Source: Marinobacter sp. SS13-12
GTDB taxonomy: Bacteria > Pseudomonadota > Gammaproteobacteria > Pseudomonadales > Oleiphilaceae
Direction: 5' to 3'
Assembly: GCF_030227115.1 (NCBI RefSeq)
Contig: NZ_JASSUA010000001.1
Span: forward strand, 1,612,001-1,676,000
DNA: 64,000 nt
Shown one piece after another: positions 1 through 9,097 of the stretch (positions are counted from its first letter, which is position 1; each line of letters starts with the position of its first letter). Position numbers and translations under genes: made by a program. Under the pieces are notes generated by a model, which ran no database searches, had not been told where the DNA came from, and was given only the letters and a program-made list of their open reading frames with translations.

Positions 1-620
1 GAGAGGGTAATCGCGAGGTACATGAGCGCCACCACGAAGTAGACCTCGAAGGCGGTAAAGGTATTGGCGATATACACCTGGCCCTGACGAACCAGTTCGC
101 CCACACCAATCACCGAGAACAGGGAGGTGTCCTTGATGCTCACGATCGCCTGATTGCCCAGGGGCGGGATCATGCGGCGGAAAGCCTGGGGCCAGATGAT
201 CGACCAGAAGGTCTGGGACCGTGACAGGCCCAGGGACAGGCCGGCTTCAGTCTGGCCCTTGTCGATGGACTGCACGCCGCCCCGGACAACTTCGGAGATA
301 TAGGCACCGGAGTTCAGGGCAATAGCTGCAATACCGGCAGTCAGCGGGTCAATGGGGCCGCCGACCAGATCGGGCAAACCATAGAAGATGAACAGCACCT
401 GAACCAGAATCGGGGTGCCGCGAAAAATTTCGATGTAGGCGGTGGCAGGCCAGCGAAAGAACCATTTTTTATTGATACTCAGTAGGCCAAAAATGATACC
501 GAGCACAAAGCCGATGGCGAGGCCGCCAAAGGAAATAAGAAGGGTGTAGGGAATACCTTTAAGCAGGTAAGGAATCGCGTTGATGGCAGCCTGCCAGTCA
601 AACTGAAACTGGAATTCCAC
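1..620 (-). CDS. Amino-acid ABC transporter permease, HisM/GlnP family (3' end outside window)
   Basis: Inner-membrane permease subunit of a polar amino-acid importer. I translated it from a GTG at 620, preceded by GGAG, giving VEFQFQFDWQAA and then hydrophobic segments. The PYTLLISFGG start, EIFRGTPILVQ and EVVRGGVQSIDKGQTEAG are typical of the HisM/GlnP family, the last being the EAA loop that contacts the ATPase. About 206 codons are present and the C-terminus lies beyond the window edge. It follows the substrate-binding protein gene at 685-1449 by about 65 bp on the same strand, so the two are probably one operon. Substrate within the polar amino acids cannot be read from the sequence. 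Confidence 0.9.
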   Translation of the reverse strand, partial: MEFQFQFDWQAAINAIPYLLKGIPYTLLISFGGLAIGFVLGIIFGLLSINKKWFFRWPATAYIEIFRGTPILVQVLFIFYGLPDLVGGPIDPLTAGIAAIALNSGAYISEVVRGGVQSIDKGQTEAGLSLGLSRSQTFWSIIWPQAFRRMIPPLGNQAIVSIKDTSLFSVIGVGELVRQGQVYIANTFTAFEVYFVVALMYLAITL

Positions 621-651
621 AGTGGATATCTCCGTTGGATGGGGAGTGGCC

Positions 652-676
652 AGCCGGGGCGTTGTGCGCCCCGGCT
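652..676 (-). other. Intercistronic stem-loop between binding-protein and permease genes
   Basis: A perfect 10-bp inverted repeat, AGCCGGGGCG / CGCCCCGGCT, with a 5-nt loop, lies between the stop of the binding-protein gene (685) and the permease start (620). No T-run follows on the minus strand. Such hairpins after binding-protein genes commonly stabilise or partly terminate the upstream message, giving more binding protein than permease. That role is inferred here. Confidence 0.6.
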
Positions 677-684
677 TTGGTTTT

Positions 685-1449
685 TCAGTTTTCCTTGTCT
701 TCCGGCAAGGGGCCGAACCATTTCTCGTAGATATCTTTGTAGGTGCCGTCTTCCTTCATCTCAGCCAGAGCGTGATTCACGTCGTCTACCCATTCGCTGC
801 CGTCTTTCAGGGCGATGCCGTACTGCTGGCCTTCGTAAAGCTCACCAACGGTTTTGACCTTGCCTTCGCCTCGGGTCTTGGCGAAGTAGCCTACGTTTGG
901 TGCGTCGTAGAACACTGCGTCAACAGCGCCGGACATAAGCGCCATGTACATGTCAGAACTGCCCGGGTACGGGGTCACACCGCCGTCCTCGTCCAGGGTT
1001 TTCATCAGGTAGTCGTAACTGGTGCTGCCAATTTTGGTGCCGATCTTCTTGCCTTCGAGGTCGGAAATCTCTTCGACCTCATCGTTGTCCTGGCGCACCA
1101 TAATCCGCAGGCCGGAATCGTAATACGGGTCGGAAAAATCAACGATTTCCTCACGCTCTTCGGTAATGGTAATACCTGCGATGGCGATATCCACGTTACC
1201 GGTCTGCAGGGCAGGGATGATGCCATTGAAGTCCATGGTGTTCAGGTCGATCTCAAAGCCGGCACGATCGGCCACTTCGCGGATGATCTCCATATCGAAC
1301 CCGATCATCTCACCGGTTTCCTGGTCCATCATCTCGAAAGGTACGAAGCTGGGGTCGGTGACAACACGCAGGGTCTCTGCGCTGACGGTTCCTGCGGCCA
1401 CGGTGAATGCCAGGGTTGCGCCAACTGTTTTAATCCATTTGGTGCTCAT
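685..1449 (-). CDS. Polar amino-acid ABC transporter substrate-binding protein (SBP_bac_3)
   Basis: Periplasmic ligand-binding protein of the adjacent permease, 254 aa from the ATG at 1449, which has AGGAG just upstream; a longer frame back to 1485 lacks a better ribosome site. MSTKWIKTVGATLAFTVAAGTVSAETL is a signal peptide with cleavage after VSA. The body has the family-3 pattern: RVVTDPSFVPFEM, the signature GFDMEIIREVADRAG, then DIAIAGITITEEREEIVDFSDPYYDSG and the Rossmann return GSTSYDYL. This signature belongs to glutamine/glutamate/arginine-type binding proteins. The exact ligand is not determined. Confidence 0.92.
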   Translation of the reverse strand: MSTKWIKTVGATLAFTVAAGTVSAETLRVVTDPSFVPFEMMDQETGEMIGFDMEIIREVADRAGFEIDLNTMDFNGIIPALQTGNVDIAIAGITITEEREEIVDFSDPYYDSGLRIMVRQDNDEVEEISDLEGKKIGTKIGSTSYDYLMKTLDEDGGVTPYPGSSDMYMALMSGAVDAVFYDAPNVGYFAKTRGEGKVKTVGELYEGQQYGIALKDGSEWVDDVNHALAEMKEDGTYKDIYEKWFGPLPEDKEN

Positions 1450-1643
1450 ACAATCTCCTGTTTTTTGCTTTTGTTGCCCGTGCACCTGGTGGAGTGCTCC
1501 GGAAATGCAGGCTGATCAAGCCAGTTCTTCCCGGGGGCAGTTAATGGAACTGCAACTTTTATACTTTAGACCATAGGTCAGAGATGTACAGGAAATCAAT
1601 TGGTTGGAGGAGCGGAGAGGCAGGAGGAGAAGGCTGGAGGAAG

Positions 1644-1748
1644 TTGTCGGATTACGGCCCATTGGGCCTAATCCGACCTACGGGTTACTGCAAAATTGCC
1701 GGCATAGAGTGTAGGTCGGATTAGGTCCGAAGGACCGTAATCCGACAA
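1644..1748. repeat. REP-like inverted doublet (two GTCGGATTA hairpins)
   Basis: Two hairpin units in opposite orientation. Unit 1 pairs GTCGGATTA (1646-1654) with TAATCCGAC (1669-1677) around an inner GGCCC/GGGCC stem. Unit 2 pairs GTCGGATTA (1715-1723) with TAATCCGAC (1738-1746) around GGTCC/GGACC. The two units are themselves inverted copies separated by about 30 bp, like a BIME. It sits 3' of metF. REP sequences of this kind are mobilised by RAYT transposases, and a broken RAYT lies at 61448-61635; whether the two are related is unknown. Confidence 0.85.
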
Positions 1749-1761
1749 CATGGAAGACCCA

Positions 1762-2631
1762 TCAAAAAGCAATCTTCTCCCGCTCACCAAGCCCCAGGTT
1801 CTTCCAGATACTGACACTGGGCTCGGCCTGGTTCAGGGTATAGAAGTGCAACCCCGGCGCCCCGGCGGCGAGCAATTTCTCGCACATGCGGGTGACCAAT
1901 TCCTCTCCGAACTTGCGGATGCTGTCGCTGTCGTCGCCGTAGGCTTCCAGCTGCTTGCGAATCCAGCGGGGGATTTCCGCGCCGCACATGTCGGAGAAGC
2001 GGGTCAGGTTGGAGAAGTTGACGATGGGCATGATGCCCGGCACCACCGGAATGGTAACGCCCATCTTTTCCAGCCGGTCAATAAAGTAGAAGTAGCTGTC
2101 CGCATTGAAGAAGTACTGGGTGATGGCGCTGTTGGCGCCGGCTTCGACCTTGCGGGCGAAGTTCTTCAGATCATCTTCTGCGGTCCGGGCCTGGGGATGG
2201 AACTCCGGGTAGGCCGCCACTTCAATATTGAAGGTATCGCCGCTGTGCTCGCGGATGAAAGTCACCAGCTCATTGGCGTAGCGAAGTTCACCGGCCGCAC
2301 CCATGCCCGAAGGCATATCGCCCCGCAGGGCGACGATGCGGTTGATGCCGTTGTCACGGTACACATCCAGCAGTTCCGCAATGCTGTCGCGGGTGGCGCC
2401 CACGCAGGACAGGTGCGGGGCGGTGGACACGCCCCGCTTGTGCAGATCCAGCACCGTTTGCACGGTGCGGTCCCGGGTGGAGCCGCCGGCACCAAAGGTG
2501 ACCGAGAAGAAATCCGGGTCAACCTCTGCCAGCGTGTCGCGAACGCCCTGCAACTTTTCCCAGCCCTTGTCGGTCTTGGGCGGGAAAAACTCAAAGCTGA
2601 AGCGGCGCTTGAACTGTTTCTGGGTTTCCAT
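1762..2631 (-). CDS. metF: 5,10-methylenetetrahydrofolate reductase
   Basis: Flavoenzyme that reduces methylene-THF to methyl-THF, the methyl donor for methionine synthase. The 289-aa length matches bacterial MetF. The sequence opens with KRRFSFEFFPPKTDKGWEKL and contains FFSVTFGAGGSTRDRT (flavin/folate barrel), HLSCVGATRDSI, NRIVALRGDMP, AQTEDD-like AEDDLKNFARKVEAGA, ITQYFFNADSYFYFIDR and PGIMPIVNF. It lies about 15 bp after ahcY on the same strand, giving the order metK, ahcY, metF of a methionine/SAM cycle cluster. Confidence 0.97.
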   Translation of the reverse strand: METQKQFKRRFSFEFFPPKTDKGWEKLQGVRDTLAEVDPDFFSVTFGAGGSTRDRTVQTVLDLHKRGVSTAPHLSCVGATRDSIAELLDVYRDNGINRIVALRGDMPSGMGAAGELRYANELVTFIREHSGDTFNIEVAAYPEFHPQARTAEDDLKNFARKVEAGANSAITQYFFNADSYFYFIDRLEKMGVTIPVVPGIMPIVNFSNLTRFSDMCGAEIPRWIRKQLEAYGDDSDSIRKFGEELVTRMCEKLLAAGAPGLHFYTLNQAEPSVSIWKNLGLGEREKIAF

Positions 2632-2646
2632 GCTGCTACTACCTGA

Positions 2647-4041
2647 TCAGTACTTGTAACTTTCCGGCTTGTACGGGCCTTCGACCGGTACACCAATGTA
2701 ACTCGCCTGCTCCGGTGTCATCTTGGTGATCACGCCACCAAAACCTTCCACCATGGCACGGGCCACTTCCTCGTCCAGCTGCTTGGGCAGAACCTGAACG
2801 TAGATGCCCTTCTCACGGGCGTCTTCCGGCAGGTCAGCAAACTTGCGCTCGAACAGGTACATCTGCGCCAGCACCTGGTTGGCGAACGAGCCATCCATGA
2901 TCCGTGACGGGTGGCCGGTGGCGTTGCCCAGGTTCACCAGGCGGCCTTCGGACAGCAGGATCAGGTGGTCGTTGGTGGCCTTGTCGCGATACACCACGTG
3001 TACCTGCGGTTTGACCTCGTCCCACTCCCAGTTCTTGCGCATGTAGGCGGTATCGATCTCGTTGTCGAAGTGGCCGATATTGCACACCACGGCACCGCTC
3101 TTCAAAGCCTTGAGCATGTTGGCATCACACACGTTCATGTTGCCGGTGGTGGTCACCAGCAAATCGGTATTCTGCAGCAGTGCTTTGTCCACGCCGGCTT
3201 CGGTGCCGGTGTTCACGCCGTCGAGGTACGGAGACACCACTTCGAAACCGTCCATGCACGCCTGCATGGCACAGATCGGGTCGGCTTCGGTGATCTTGAC
3301 GATCATGCCTTCCTGACGCAGGGAAGCGGCAGAGCCCTTGCCCACGTCACCGTAACCAATCACCAGCGCTTTCTTGCCGGCCATCAGGTGGTCGGTGGCA
3401 CGCTTGATGGCGTCGTTCAGGCTGTGGCGACAACCGTACTTGTTGTCGTTCTTGGACTTGGTCACGGCGTCGTTAACGTTGATGGCCGGCACCTTCAGCT
3501 TGCCGTCACGCATCATTTCCTGCAGACGATGTACGCCGGTAGTGGTTTCTTCGGTCACACCGTGGCACTTGGCCAGGACTTCCGGGTACTTCTCGTGCAG
3601 CAGTGCTGTCAGGTCGCCGCCGTCATCCAGAATCATGTTGGGTTCCCAGCCTTCCACGTCGGCACCGACGGTACGCTCGAGGCACCAGTCGTACTCTTCG
3701 TCGGTTTCGCCTTTCCAGGCAAACACGGGAATGCCACGCTCAGCGATGGCCGCTGCAGCCTGGTCCTGGGTGGAGAAGATGTTGCACGATGACCAGCGCA
3801 CGTTGGCGCCCAGTTCGATCAGGGTTTCGATCAATACGGCGGTCTGGATGGTCATGTGGATACAACCCATGACGTTGGCGCCTTTGAGCGGCTGCTCACC
3901 CTTGTATTTCTCACGGAGCTTGATCAGCGCAGGCATCTCGCCTTCAGCGATGTTGATTTCCTTGCGGCCCCAGGCCGCCAGTGAAATATCGCGAACTTTG
4001 TAGTCGTCGAATTGCTTCAGTTTTTCTGCTGGAGTGCTCAT
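2647..4041 (-). CDS. ahcY: S-adenosylhomocysteine hydrolase
   Basis: Cleaves S-adenosylhomocysteine to adenosine and homocysteine with bound NAD, removing the product inhibitor of methyltransferases. The start at 4041 ([19 protein letters not shown]) has AGGAG upstream and gives 464 aa; a longer frame to 4188 would run into a repeat element and is rejected. Visible motifs are [16 protein letters not shown], the NAD-binding [10 protein letters not shown], the HFDNEID segment and the C-terminal KPESYKY typical of the family. A 480-bp interval carrying two structured repeats separates it from metK upstream. Confidence 0.97.
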   Translation of the reverse strand: MSTPAEKLKQFDDYKVRDISLAAWGRKEINIAEGEMPALIKLREKYKGEQPLKGANVMGCIHMTIQTAVLIETLIELGANVRWSSCNIFSTQDQAAAAIAERGIPVFAWKGETDEEYDWCLERTVGADVEGWEPNMILDDGGDLTALLHEKYPEVLAKCHGVTEETTTGVHRLQEMMRDGKLKVPAINVNDAVTKSKNDNKYGCRHSLNDAIKRATDHLMAGKKALVIGYGDVGKGSAASLRQEGMIVKITEADPICAMQACMDGFEVVSPYLDGVNTGTEAGVDKALLQNTDLLVTTTGNMNVCDANMLKALKSGAVVCNIGHFDNEIDTAYMRKNWEWDEVKPQVHVVYRDKATNDHLILLSEGRLVNLGNATGHPSRIMDGSFANQVLAQMYLFERKFADLPEDAREKGIYVQVLPKQLDEEVARAMVEGFGGVITKMTPEQASYIGVPVEGPYKPESYKY

Positions 4042-4106
4042 GGTGTTGCTCCTGTCGTTTCTTTGGCCTCGGTGGTTGTTTCCGTGGCCTCTCAATTCGG
4101 TGTGTC

Positions 4107-4214
4107 GGCGGTGGGGGAATTCTCTCCCCGGAAACGCTACGAGCACATCCATGTGCGCTTGAGGTCGGCCATCCATGGCCTCCCACATTCCGGGGAGAGA
4201 ATTCCCCCACCGCC
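4107..4214 (-). repeat. Twin GGA-hairpin element, copy A
   Basis: A perfect 27-bp inverted repeat (arms 4107-4133 and 4188-4214, starting GGCGGTGGGGGAATTC) encloses a core. Read on the minus strand, the core has two small hairpins, GGCCATGGATGGCC and GCACATGGATGTGC, then conserved TCGTAGCGT. The loops expose ATGGA on the same strand as ahcY, whose start codon lies 66 bp downstream, so the element would be in the ahcY leader or the metK-ahcY message. Four other copies share the core but not the arms. Confidence 0.85.
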
Positions 4215-4334
4215 TCGTTCAAATTTTGGTGATCGCCGTCTGTACGACCAAGGCCATCAAATTGGCCTTTAAAACCGTCTCCGTCGAAATTATGGCTGGA
4301 GACCTAAAACGTTTATGCCGTTTGTCTCGAGAAG

Positions 4335-4365
4335 CCCTCACCACAATGCGAAGCGGTGGTGAGGG
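4335..4365. other. Hairpin overlapping repeat copy B
   Basis: CCCTCACCAC (4335-4344) pairs with GTGGTGAGGG (4356-4365), a perfect 10-bp stem. Its right arm shares GAGGG with the left arm of the neighbouring element at 4361-4454, so the two structures exclude each other. It lies in the metK-ahcY interval. A switch function is only a possibility. Confidence 0.5.
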
Positions 4366-4454
4366 ACCCCTTTCATGGACTGTGGGAGGCCAAGGATGGC
4401 CGACCCCAAGCGCACACGGACGTGCTTGTAGCGTGTCCATGAAAGGGATCCCTC
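4361..4454 (+). repeat. Twin GGA-hairpin element, copy B
   Basis: Twenty-bp arms (4361-4380 and 4435-4454; GAGGGACCCCTTTCATGGAC against its complement with one C/A mismatch) enclose a core that reads on the plus strand GGCCAAGGATGGCC, then CAAGC, GCACACGGACGTGC and TTGTAGCGT. The core is nearly identical to copy A (4107-4214) but in the opposite orientation, while the arms are unrelated. On the transcribed minus strand the loops would not show GGA, so this copy is antisense to metK-ahcY. Confidence 0.82.
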
Positions 4455-4521
4455 AGCGCCGCCACCCCCATCAGTAGCGGGCTATCCCAAGCCCAGGCCC
4501 AAACCGAGGCCCAAGCCCAAA

Positions 4522-5712
4522 TCAGATACCAGCGGCATCCTTAAGAAGATCCGCCCGATCCGTCTTCTCCCATGGGAAGGAGGTAAAGGTCTTGCCGCCA
4601 ACCGTCATCTCAACCGGCTCACGCCCGAAGTGGCCGTAGGCCGCTGTTGCACGGTACATCGGGTGCAGCAGGTCCAGCATGTTGGTGATGGCATACGGCC
4701 GCAGGTCGAAGTTCTGGCGGATCAGTTCGATGATCTTGTCGTCGCTGATCTTGCCAGTGCCAAAGGTGTTCAGGGAGATCGATGTTGGCTGCGCAACGCC
4801 GATGGCGTAGGACACCTGGATCTCGCACTTTTCGGCCAGGCCGGCCGCGACGATGTTCTTGGCGACGTAACGGCCAGCGTAGGCTGCAGAGCGGTCCACC
4901 TTGGAGGGGTCCTTGCCGGAGAAGGCGCCGCCGCCGTGGCGGGCCATTCCGCCGTAGGTGTCGACGATGATCTTGCGACCGGTCAGGCCACAGTCACCAA
5001 CCGGGCCGCCGATCACGAACTTGCCGGTCGGATTGATGTGGAACTGGGTGTCCTTGTGCAGCAGCTCTGCCGGCAGTGCGTTCTTGACGATCAGCTCCAT
5101 CACTGCTTCTTTCAGGTCCGCCTGGGTGACGTCCGGGTCGTGCTGGGTGGACAGCACCACGGCGTCGATACCGGAAACCTTGCCGTTTTCGTAGCGGCAG
5201 GTGACCTGGCTTTTCGCATCCGGGCGCAGCCATGGCAGCAGGCCGCTCTTGCGGGCTTCGGCCTGGCGCTGGACCAGGCGGTGCGAGAAGGTGATCGGCG
5301 CCGGCATCAGTACGTCGGTTTCGTTGCTGGCGTAGCCGAACATCAGGCCCTGGTCACCGGCGCCCTGGTCTTCCGGCTTCTTGCGGTCAACGCCCTGGGC
5401 GATGTCCACGGACTGCTTGCCGATGATGTTGATAATGCCGCAGGTGTCGCCGTCGTAGCCCACGTCGGACGAGGTGTAGCCGATGTCCTTGATGACCTCA
5501 CGGACCAGGTCTTCCAGATCAACCCAGGAACTGGTGGTGATTTCCCCGCCAATAATGGCAACGCCGGTTTTTACCATGGTTTCGCAGGCAACCCGGGCGT
5601 GGGGGTCGTCCACGAGGATGGCGTCGAGTACGGCATCAGAAATCTGGTCTGCCAGTTTGTCAGGATGGCCTTCAGAGACCGATTCGGAGGTAAAGACGCT
5701 GTAATCAGACAT
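4522..5712 (-). CDS. metK: S-adenosylmethionine synthetase
   Basis: Makes SAM from methionine and ATP. The start [19 protein letters not shown] at 5712 has GAGGAG upstream; 396 aa is the usual MetK length. Visible motifs are the methionine/ATP-binding [49 protein letters not shown] and the K-containing loops of the third domain. A TATCAA-N6-TTGATA palindrome 114 bp upstream matches one in front of the SahR-type gene next to it, so SAM/SAH-responsive repression is likely. It is first of the metK, ahcY, metF series. Confidence 0.98.
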   Translation of the reverse strand: MSDYSVFTSESVSEGHPDKLADQISDAVLDAILVDDPHARVACETMVKTGVAIIGGEITTSSWVDLEDLVREVIKDIGYTSSDVGYDGDTCGIINIIGKQSVDIAQGVDRKKPEDQGAGDQGLMFGYASNETDVLMPAPITFSHRLVQRQAEARKSGLLPWLRPDAKSQVTCRYENGKVSGIDAVVLSTQHDPDVTQADLKEAVMELIVKNALPAELLHKDTQFHINPTGKFVIGGPVGDCGLTGRKIIVDTYGGMARHGGGAFSGKDPSKVDRSAAYAGRYVAKNIVAAGLAEKCEIQVSYAIGVAQPTSISLNTFGTGKISDDKIIELIRQNFDLRPYAITNMLDLLHPMYRATAAYGHFGREPVEMTVGGKTFTSFPWEKTDRADLLKDAAGI

Positions 5713-5825
5713 AGGGTTGCTCCTCTGTGAGCGTTGCAAATTCGCGCCGGCGTCGGGTGTTTGCTTTCTGCCGGCTGTTTTAATGTCGCTATCGTAAATC
5801 AGTTTTCAGAGTCTGCACAATTCTA

Positions 5826-5843
5826 TATCAAAAAAAATTGATA
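5826..5843. promoter_or_regulatory. Predicted SahR-type operator upstream of metK
   Basis: TATCAA-AAAAAA-TTGATA is a perfect 6-bp inverted repeat with a 6-nt spacer, 114 bp upstream of the metK start and just past the 3' end of the ArsR-methyltransferase gene. The same sequence with longer arms lies directly before that regulator (6903-6926). Confidence 0.75.
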
Positions 5844-5861
5844 CAGTTTTCATTTCTGGTT

Positions 5862-6863
5862 TCAGGCAGCCCCCGGGTTTTTCCAGAATTCTCTTACCTG
5901 CACCTGGAATCCGTTGCGCAGGCCGATAAACAAAGACTCACCAGCAACCAGGCCGGCTTCTGCGGCCCAGCTCGTGAGCTCTTCCGGTTCGAAGCCCAGC
6001 CACAGGTCGCCGCAGGCTTCCTTGGCCCAGTCCTGGTCGTGGCTGCACAGGTCGCTGATCATCAGGCAGCCGCCGGTTTTCATCAGTGCTGCGGCGTCCA
6101 GGAAGATGTCAGCAGGACTGGGCACGTGGTGCAGCACCATGTTGGCCACCACCAGGTCGAAATCGTCTCCCCGGGCAAGCAGGTTGTCGGTCACGCCTTC
6201 GATCAGGTCGACGTTGTTCAGGCGCTCGTCGATGCAGGTGCGTGTGGCTTTGGCGAGCATGTCGCGGGAGTTATCCAGGGCCACCACATGCTCGCAGATG
6301 GTCGACAGCACTGGCAGAAATGCGCCTTCACCCGGTCCGATTTCCAGGGCGGTTTTCCAGTCATGCCGGGTGGATCGGTTGCGGATCAGGTTGGCCACCG
6401 GTTCGGCGTACAACTCGAACGCGGCAATCAGTTCCTGTTGCTCGCGGAATTTTTCCGCATAGCGGGCGAAGAAAGCCTGGGACTGGTCAGCACGCTGGTT
6501 ACGGATGGCCTCGATTTTTCCCTGCAGGTGTTGTGGCAGGGGAATACGATCGACCGTTTCAAATACCTGGCGAATGGTCTGGTCGGTGAGCTTGTCGCTC
6601 TCCAGGTTCAGGGGGCGCCGGTAGAAGATGGCGTTGCCCTCGCGCTGGGGTTCCAGCAGACCGGCCTTGTGCATCACTTTGAGGTGGTGGCTCATACCGG
6701 ACTGGCGCATATCGAACAACTGGCTCAGCTCCAGAACGCCAAAGGTGTCCCGGCGCAACACACGCAGGATTTCAAGGCGCAACGGATCACCGCTCGCCTT
6801 GAAGATCGGTGCCAGGGCGTCCATGGAGGACAGGTCATTTGCGTGCGTGGTCATGGATGTCAT
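5862..6863 (-). CDS. ArsR-family regulator fused to SAM-dependent methyltransferase (SahR type)
   Basis: Predicted regulator of the SAM/methionine cycle. The N-terminal third is an ArsR winged helix (ASGDPLRLEILRVLRRDTFGVLELSQLFDMRQSGMSHHLKVMHKAGLL). The C-terminal part is a class I methyltransferase with EIGPGEGAFLPVL as SAM motif I, then VVALDNSRDML and DLVVANMVLHHVPSP. Genes of this architecture sit beside metK in pseudomonads, and SahR proteins of Proteobacteria are known to answer to S-adenosylhomocysteine. I chose the ATG at 6863 (333 aa); the next at 6854 and a TTG at 6899 abutting the operator are alternatives, none with a clear ribosome site. Flanking operators at 5826 and 6903 support autoregulation and metK control. 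Confidence 0.88.
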   Translation of the reverse strand: MTSMTTHANDLSSMDALAPIFKASGDPLRLEILRVLRRDTFGVLELSQLFDMRQSGMSHHLKVMHKAGLLEPQREGNAIFYRRPLNLESDKLTDQTIRQVFETVDRIPLPQHLQGKIEAIRNQRADQSQAFFARYAEKFREQQELIAAFELYAEPVANLIRNRSTRHDWKTALEIGPGEGAFLPVLSTICEHVVALDNSRDMLAKATRTCIDERLNNVDLIEGVTDNLLARGDDFDLVVANMVLHHVPSPADIFLDAAALMKTGGCLMISDLCSHDQDWAKEACGDLWLGFEPEELTSWAAEAGLVAGESLFIGLRNGFQVQVREFWKNPGAA

Positions 6864-6902
6864 GGGAGGAAGTTTAGGGATGTCTGGCCGGTCAGGCAAT
6901 AT

Positions 6903-6926
6903 CTATATCAAAAAAAATTGATATAG
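6903..6926. promoter_or_regulatory. Predicted SahR-type operator between regulator and tkt
   Basis: CTATATCAA-N6-TTGATATAG, a perfect 9-bp inverted repeat with an A-only spacer, lies in the divergent region between the ArsR-methyltransferase gene and tkt. It is the extended form of the site at 5826-5843. The position fits autoregulation; control of tkt 170 bp away is possible but not shown. Confidence 0.8.
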
Positions 6927-7096
6927 AGTTAGATCTGTTTGAAAAATCAGCCAAAATTCCTGCCACCAATTTCCGCTGCCTGAAAGAGGCACAAAAAGAG
7001 TAACGCCGATTTGCCCCGGTGGTCACTAATCGGCGAAAATACGCGCCTTCTTTTTAACTGTTCACCTTTTTGCCGACCAAAACTGGAGAAACGTCA

Positions 7097-9097
7097 ATGC
7101 CATCTCGCACAGATCTCGCCAACGCCATTCGCGCGCTGAGCATGGATGCGGTTCAGAAAGCCAAATCCGGCCACCCGGGCGCGCCCATGGGTATGGCGGA
7201 CATCGCCGAGGTACTCTGGAATGATTTCCTCAGCCACAATCCGGCCAACCCCAAGTGGGCCAACCGTGACCGTTTTGTGCTGTCCAATGGCCACGGCTCC
7301 ATGCTGCAGTACTCCCTGTTGCACCTGACTGGCTATGACGTCTCCATCGATGACATCAAGAACTTCCGTCAACTGCACTCCAAAACCCCGGGTCACCCGG
7401 AGTACGGCTACACGCCGGGTGTAGAAACCACCACCGGTCCGCTGGGGCAGGGTATTGCCAACGCGGTTGGCTTTGCACTGGCGGAGAAGGCCCTGGGCGA
7501 GCAGTTCAACCGTCCCGGCCACAACATTGTTGATCACTACACCTACGCCTTCCTGGGCGATGGCTGCCTGATGGAGGGTATCTCCCACGAAGTGTCCTCC
7601 CTTGCCGGCACCCTGGGCCTGGGCAAGCTGGTCATGTTCTATGACGACAATGGCATTTCCATTGACGGCGAGGTCGACGGCTGGTTTACCGACGACACCC
7701 CCAAGCGTTTTGAGTCCTACGGCTGGCAGGTGATTCCCGAGGTTGATGGCCATAACCCGGAAGCGGTCCGCAGTGCCATTGAAGCGGCCCGGGCCAACAC
7801 GTCTCAGCCCACCCTGATCTGCTGCAAGACCATTATCGGTTTCGGCTCCCCCAACAAGCAGGGCACCGAAGCCTGTCACGGCGCCGCGCTGGGTGAAGAC
7901 GAAGTCGCCCTGACCCGCGAAAAGCTGGGCTGGAACCACGGTGCCTTTGAAATTCCGTCAGAAATCTATGGCGCCTGGGATGCCCGCGAGAAGGGTGCGG
8001 CTGCTCAGTCCGAGTGGGAGCAGGCCTTCGCTGCCTACGAGAAGGCCGAGCCGGAACTGGCTGCCGAGTTCAAGCGCCGTATGGCCGGTGAGCTGCCAGC
8101 GGACTTCTCGGAAAAGGCCCAGGCCTACATCCAGGAGTGTCAGGACAAGGGCGAGACTGTCGCCAGCCGCAAGGCTTCCCAGAACACCCTGAACGCCTAT
8201 GGCCCACTGCTGCCGGAACTGCTGGGCGGCTCCGCTGACCTTGCCGGCTCCAACCTCACCATCTGGGATGGCAGCAAGCCGGTGACCAAAGAGGATGCCA
8301 GCGGTAACTATATTTACTACGGCGTTCGCGAATTCGGCATGGCCGCCATCATGAACGGCATTGCCCTGCACGGTGGCTTTGTGCCCTATGGCGCCACCTT
8401 CCTGATCTTCATGGAGTACTGCCGCAACGCCGTGCGCATGGCAGCCCTGATGAAGCAGCGCTCCATCTATGTCTTCACCCACGACTCCATCGGCCTGGGC
8501 GAAGACGGCCCCACGCACCAGCCCATCGAACAGCTGGCCAGCCTGCGCACCACGCCGAACATGAGCACCTGGCGCCCGGCCGACACGGTGGAATCCGCTG
8601 TTGCCTGGAAAGCTGCACTTGAGCGCACCGACGGTCCGACGGCCCTGGTGTTCTCCCGGCAGGGGCTGCCCCATCAGGATCGTGACGCGACCCAGCTGCA
8701 GAATGTGGCCAAAGGTGGCTACATTCTGTCTGACAGCGAAGGCACTCCGGATCTGATCCTGATTGCCACTGGTGGCGAGCTCGGGTTGGCTCAGGACGCG
8801 GCAGCTGCACTGCGGGAGAAAGGGAACAAGGTGCGCGTGGTTTCCATGCCGAGCACTGACACCTTCGATGCCCAAAGCGCGGCCTACAAGCAGGAAGTCC
8901 TGCCACTGGAAGTGACCAACCGCGTTGCCATCGAAGCCGGCATCGAAGACTACTGGTACAAGTACGTTGGCCTGGACGGCCGCATTGTGGGCATGAGCAC
9001 CTTCGGTGAGTCCGCACCTGCGGGCGAGCTGTTCAGGGAGTTCGGATTTACGGTCGACAACGTGATCGCCGTCGCCGGGGAGCTGCTGGAAGCCTGA
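7097..9097 (+). CDS. tkt: Transketolase
   Basis: Thiamine-diphosphate enzyme of the pentose phosphate pathway that moves two-carbon units between sugar phosphates. The start [32 protein letters not shown] at 7097 has GGAG upstream and gives 666 aa, the usual length. The ThDP motif is GDGCLMEG (GDG at about residues 154-156); [21 protein letters not shown] and the pyrimidine-domain [11 protein letters not shown] follow. The stop overlaps the epd start (TGATG), so the two are translationally coupled; pgk and fba continue the operon. Confidence 0.98.
   Translation: MPSRTDLANAIRALSMDAVQKAKSGHPGAPMGMADIAEVLWNDFLSHNPANPKWANRDRFVLSNGHGSMLQYSLLHLTGYDVSIDDIKNFRQLHSKTPGHPEYGYTPGVETTTGPLGQGIANAVGFALAEKALGEQFNRPGHNIVDHYTYAFLGDGCLMEGISHEVSSLAGTLGLGKLVMFYDDNGISIDGEVDGWFTDDTPKRFESYGWQVIPEVDGHNPEAVRSAIEAARANTSQPTLICCKTIIGFGSPNKQGTEACHGAALGEDEVALTREKLGWNHGAFEIPSEIYGAWDAREKGAAAQSEWEQAFAAYEKAEPELAAEFKRRMAGELPADFSEKAQAYIQECQDKGETVASRKASQNTLNAYGPLLPELLGGSADLAGSNLTIWDGSKPVTKEDASGNYIYYGVREFGMAAIMNGIALHGGFVPYGATFLIFMEYCRNAVRMAALMKQRSIYVFTHDSIGLGEDGPTHQPIEQLASLRTTPNMSTWRPADTVESAVAWKAALERTDGPTALVFSRQGLPHQDRDATQLQNVAKGGYILSDSEGTPDLILIATGGELGLAQDAAAALREKGNKVRVVSMPSTDTFDAQSAAYKQEVLPLEVTNRVAIEAGIEDYWYKYVGLDGRIVGMSTFGESAPAGELFREFGFTVDNVIAVAGELLEA

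Noticed and set aside
1750..2646. Long open frame on the plus strand opposite metF, and similar long antisense frames opposite ahcY, metK, tkt, lutB, urea carboxylase and atzF.
   Set aside because: These are shadows caused by high GC at third positions. The opposite strand carries clear full-length families.
4042..4521. SAH or SAM riboswitch before ahcY or metK.
   Set aside because: I looked for the SAH riboswitch core and SAM motifs on the minus strand and saw none. The region is filled by two repeat elements, and palindromic operators explain control better.
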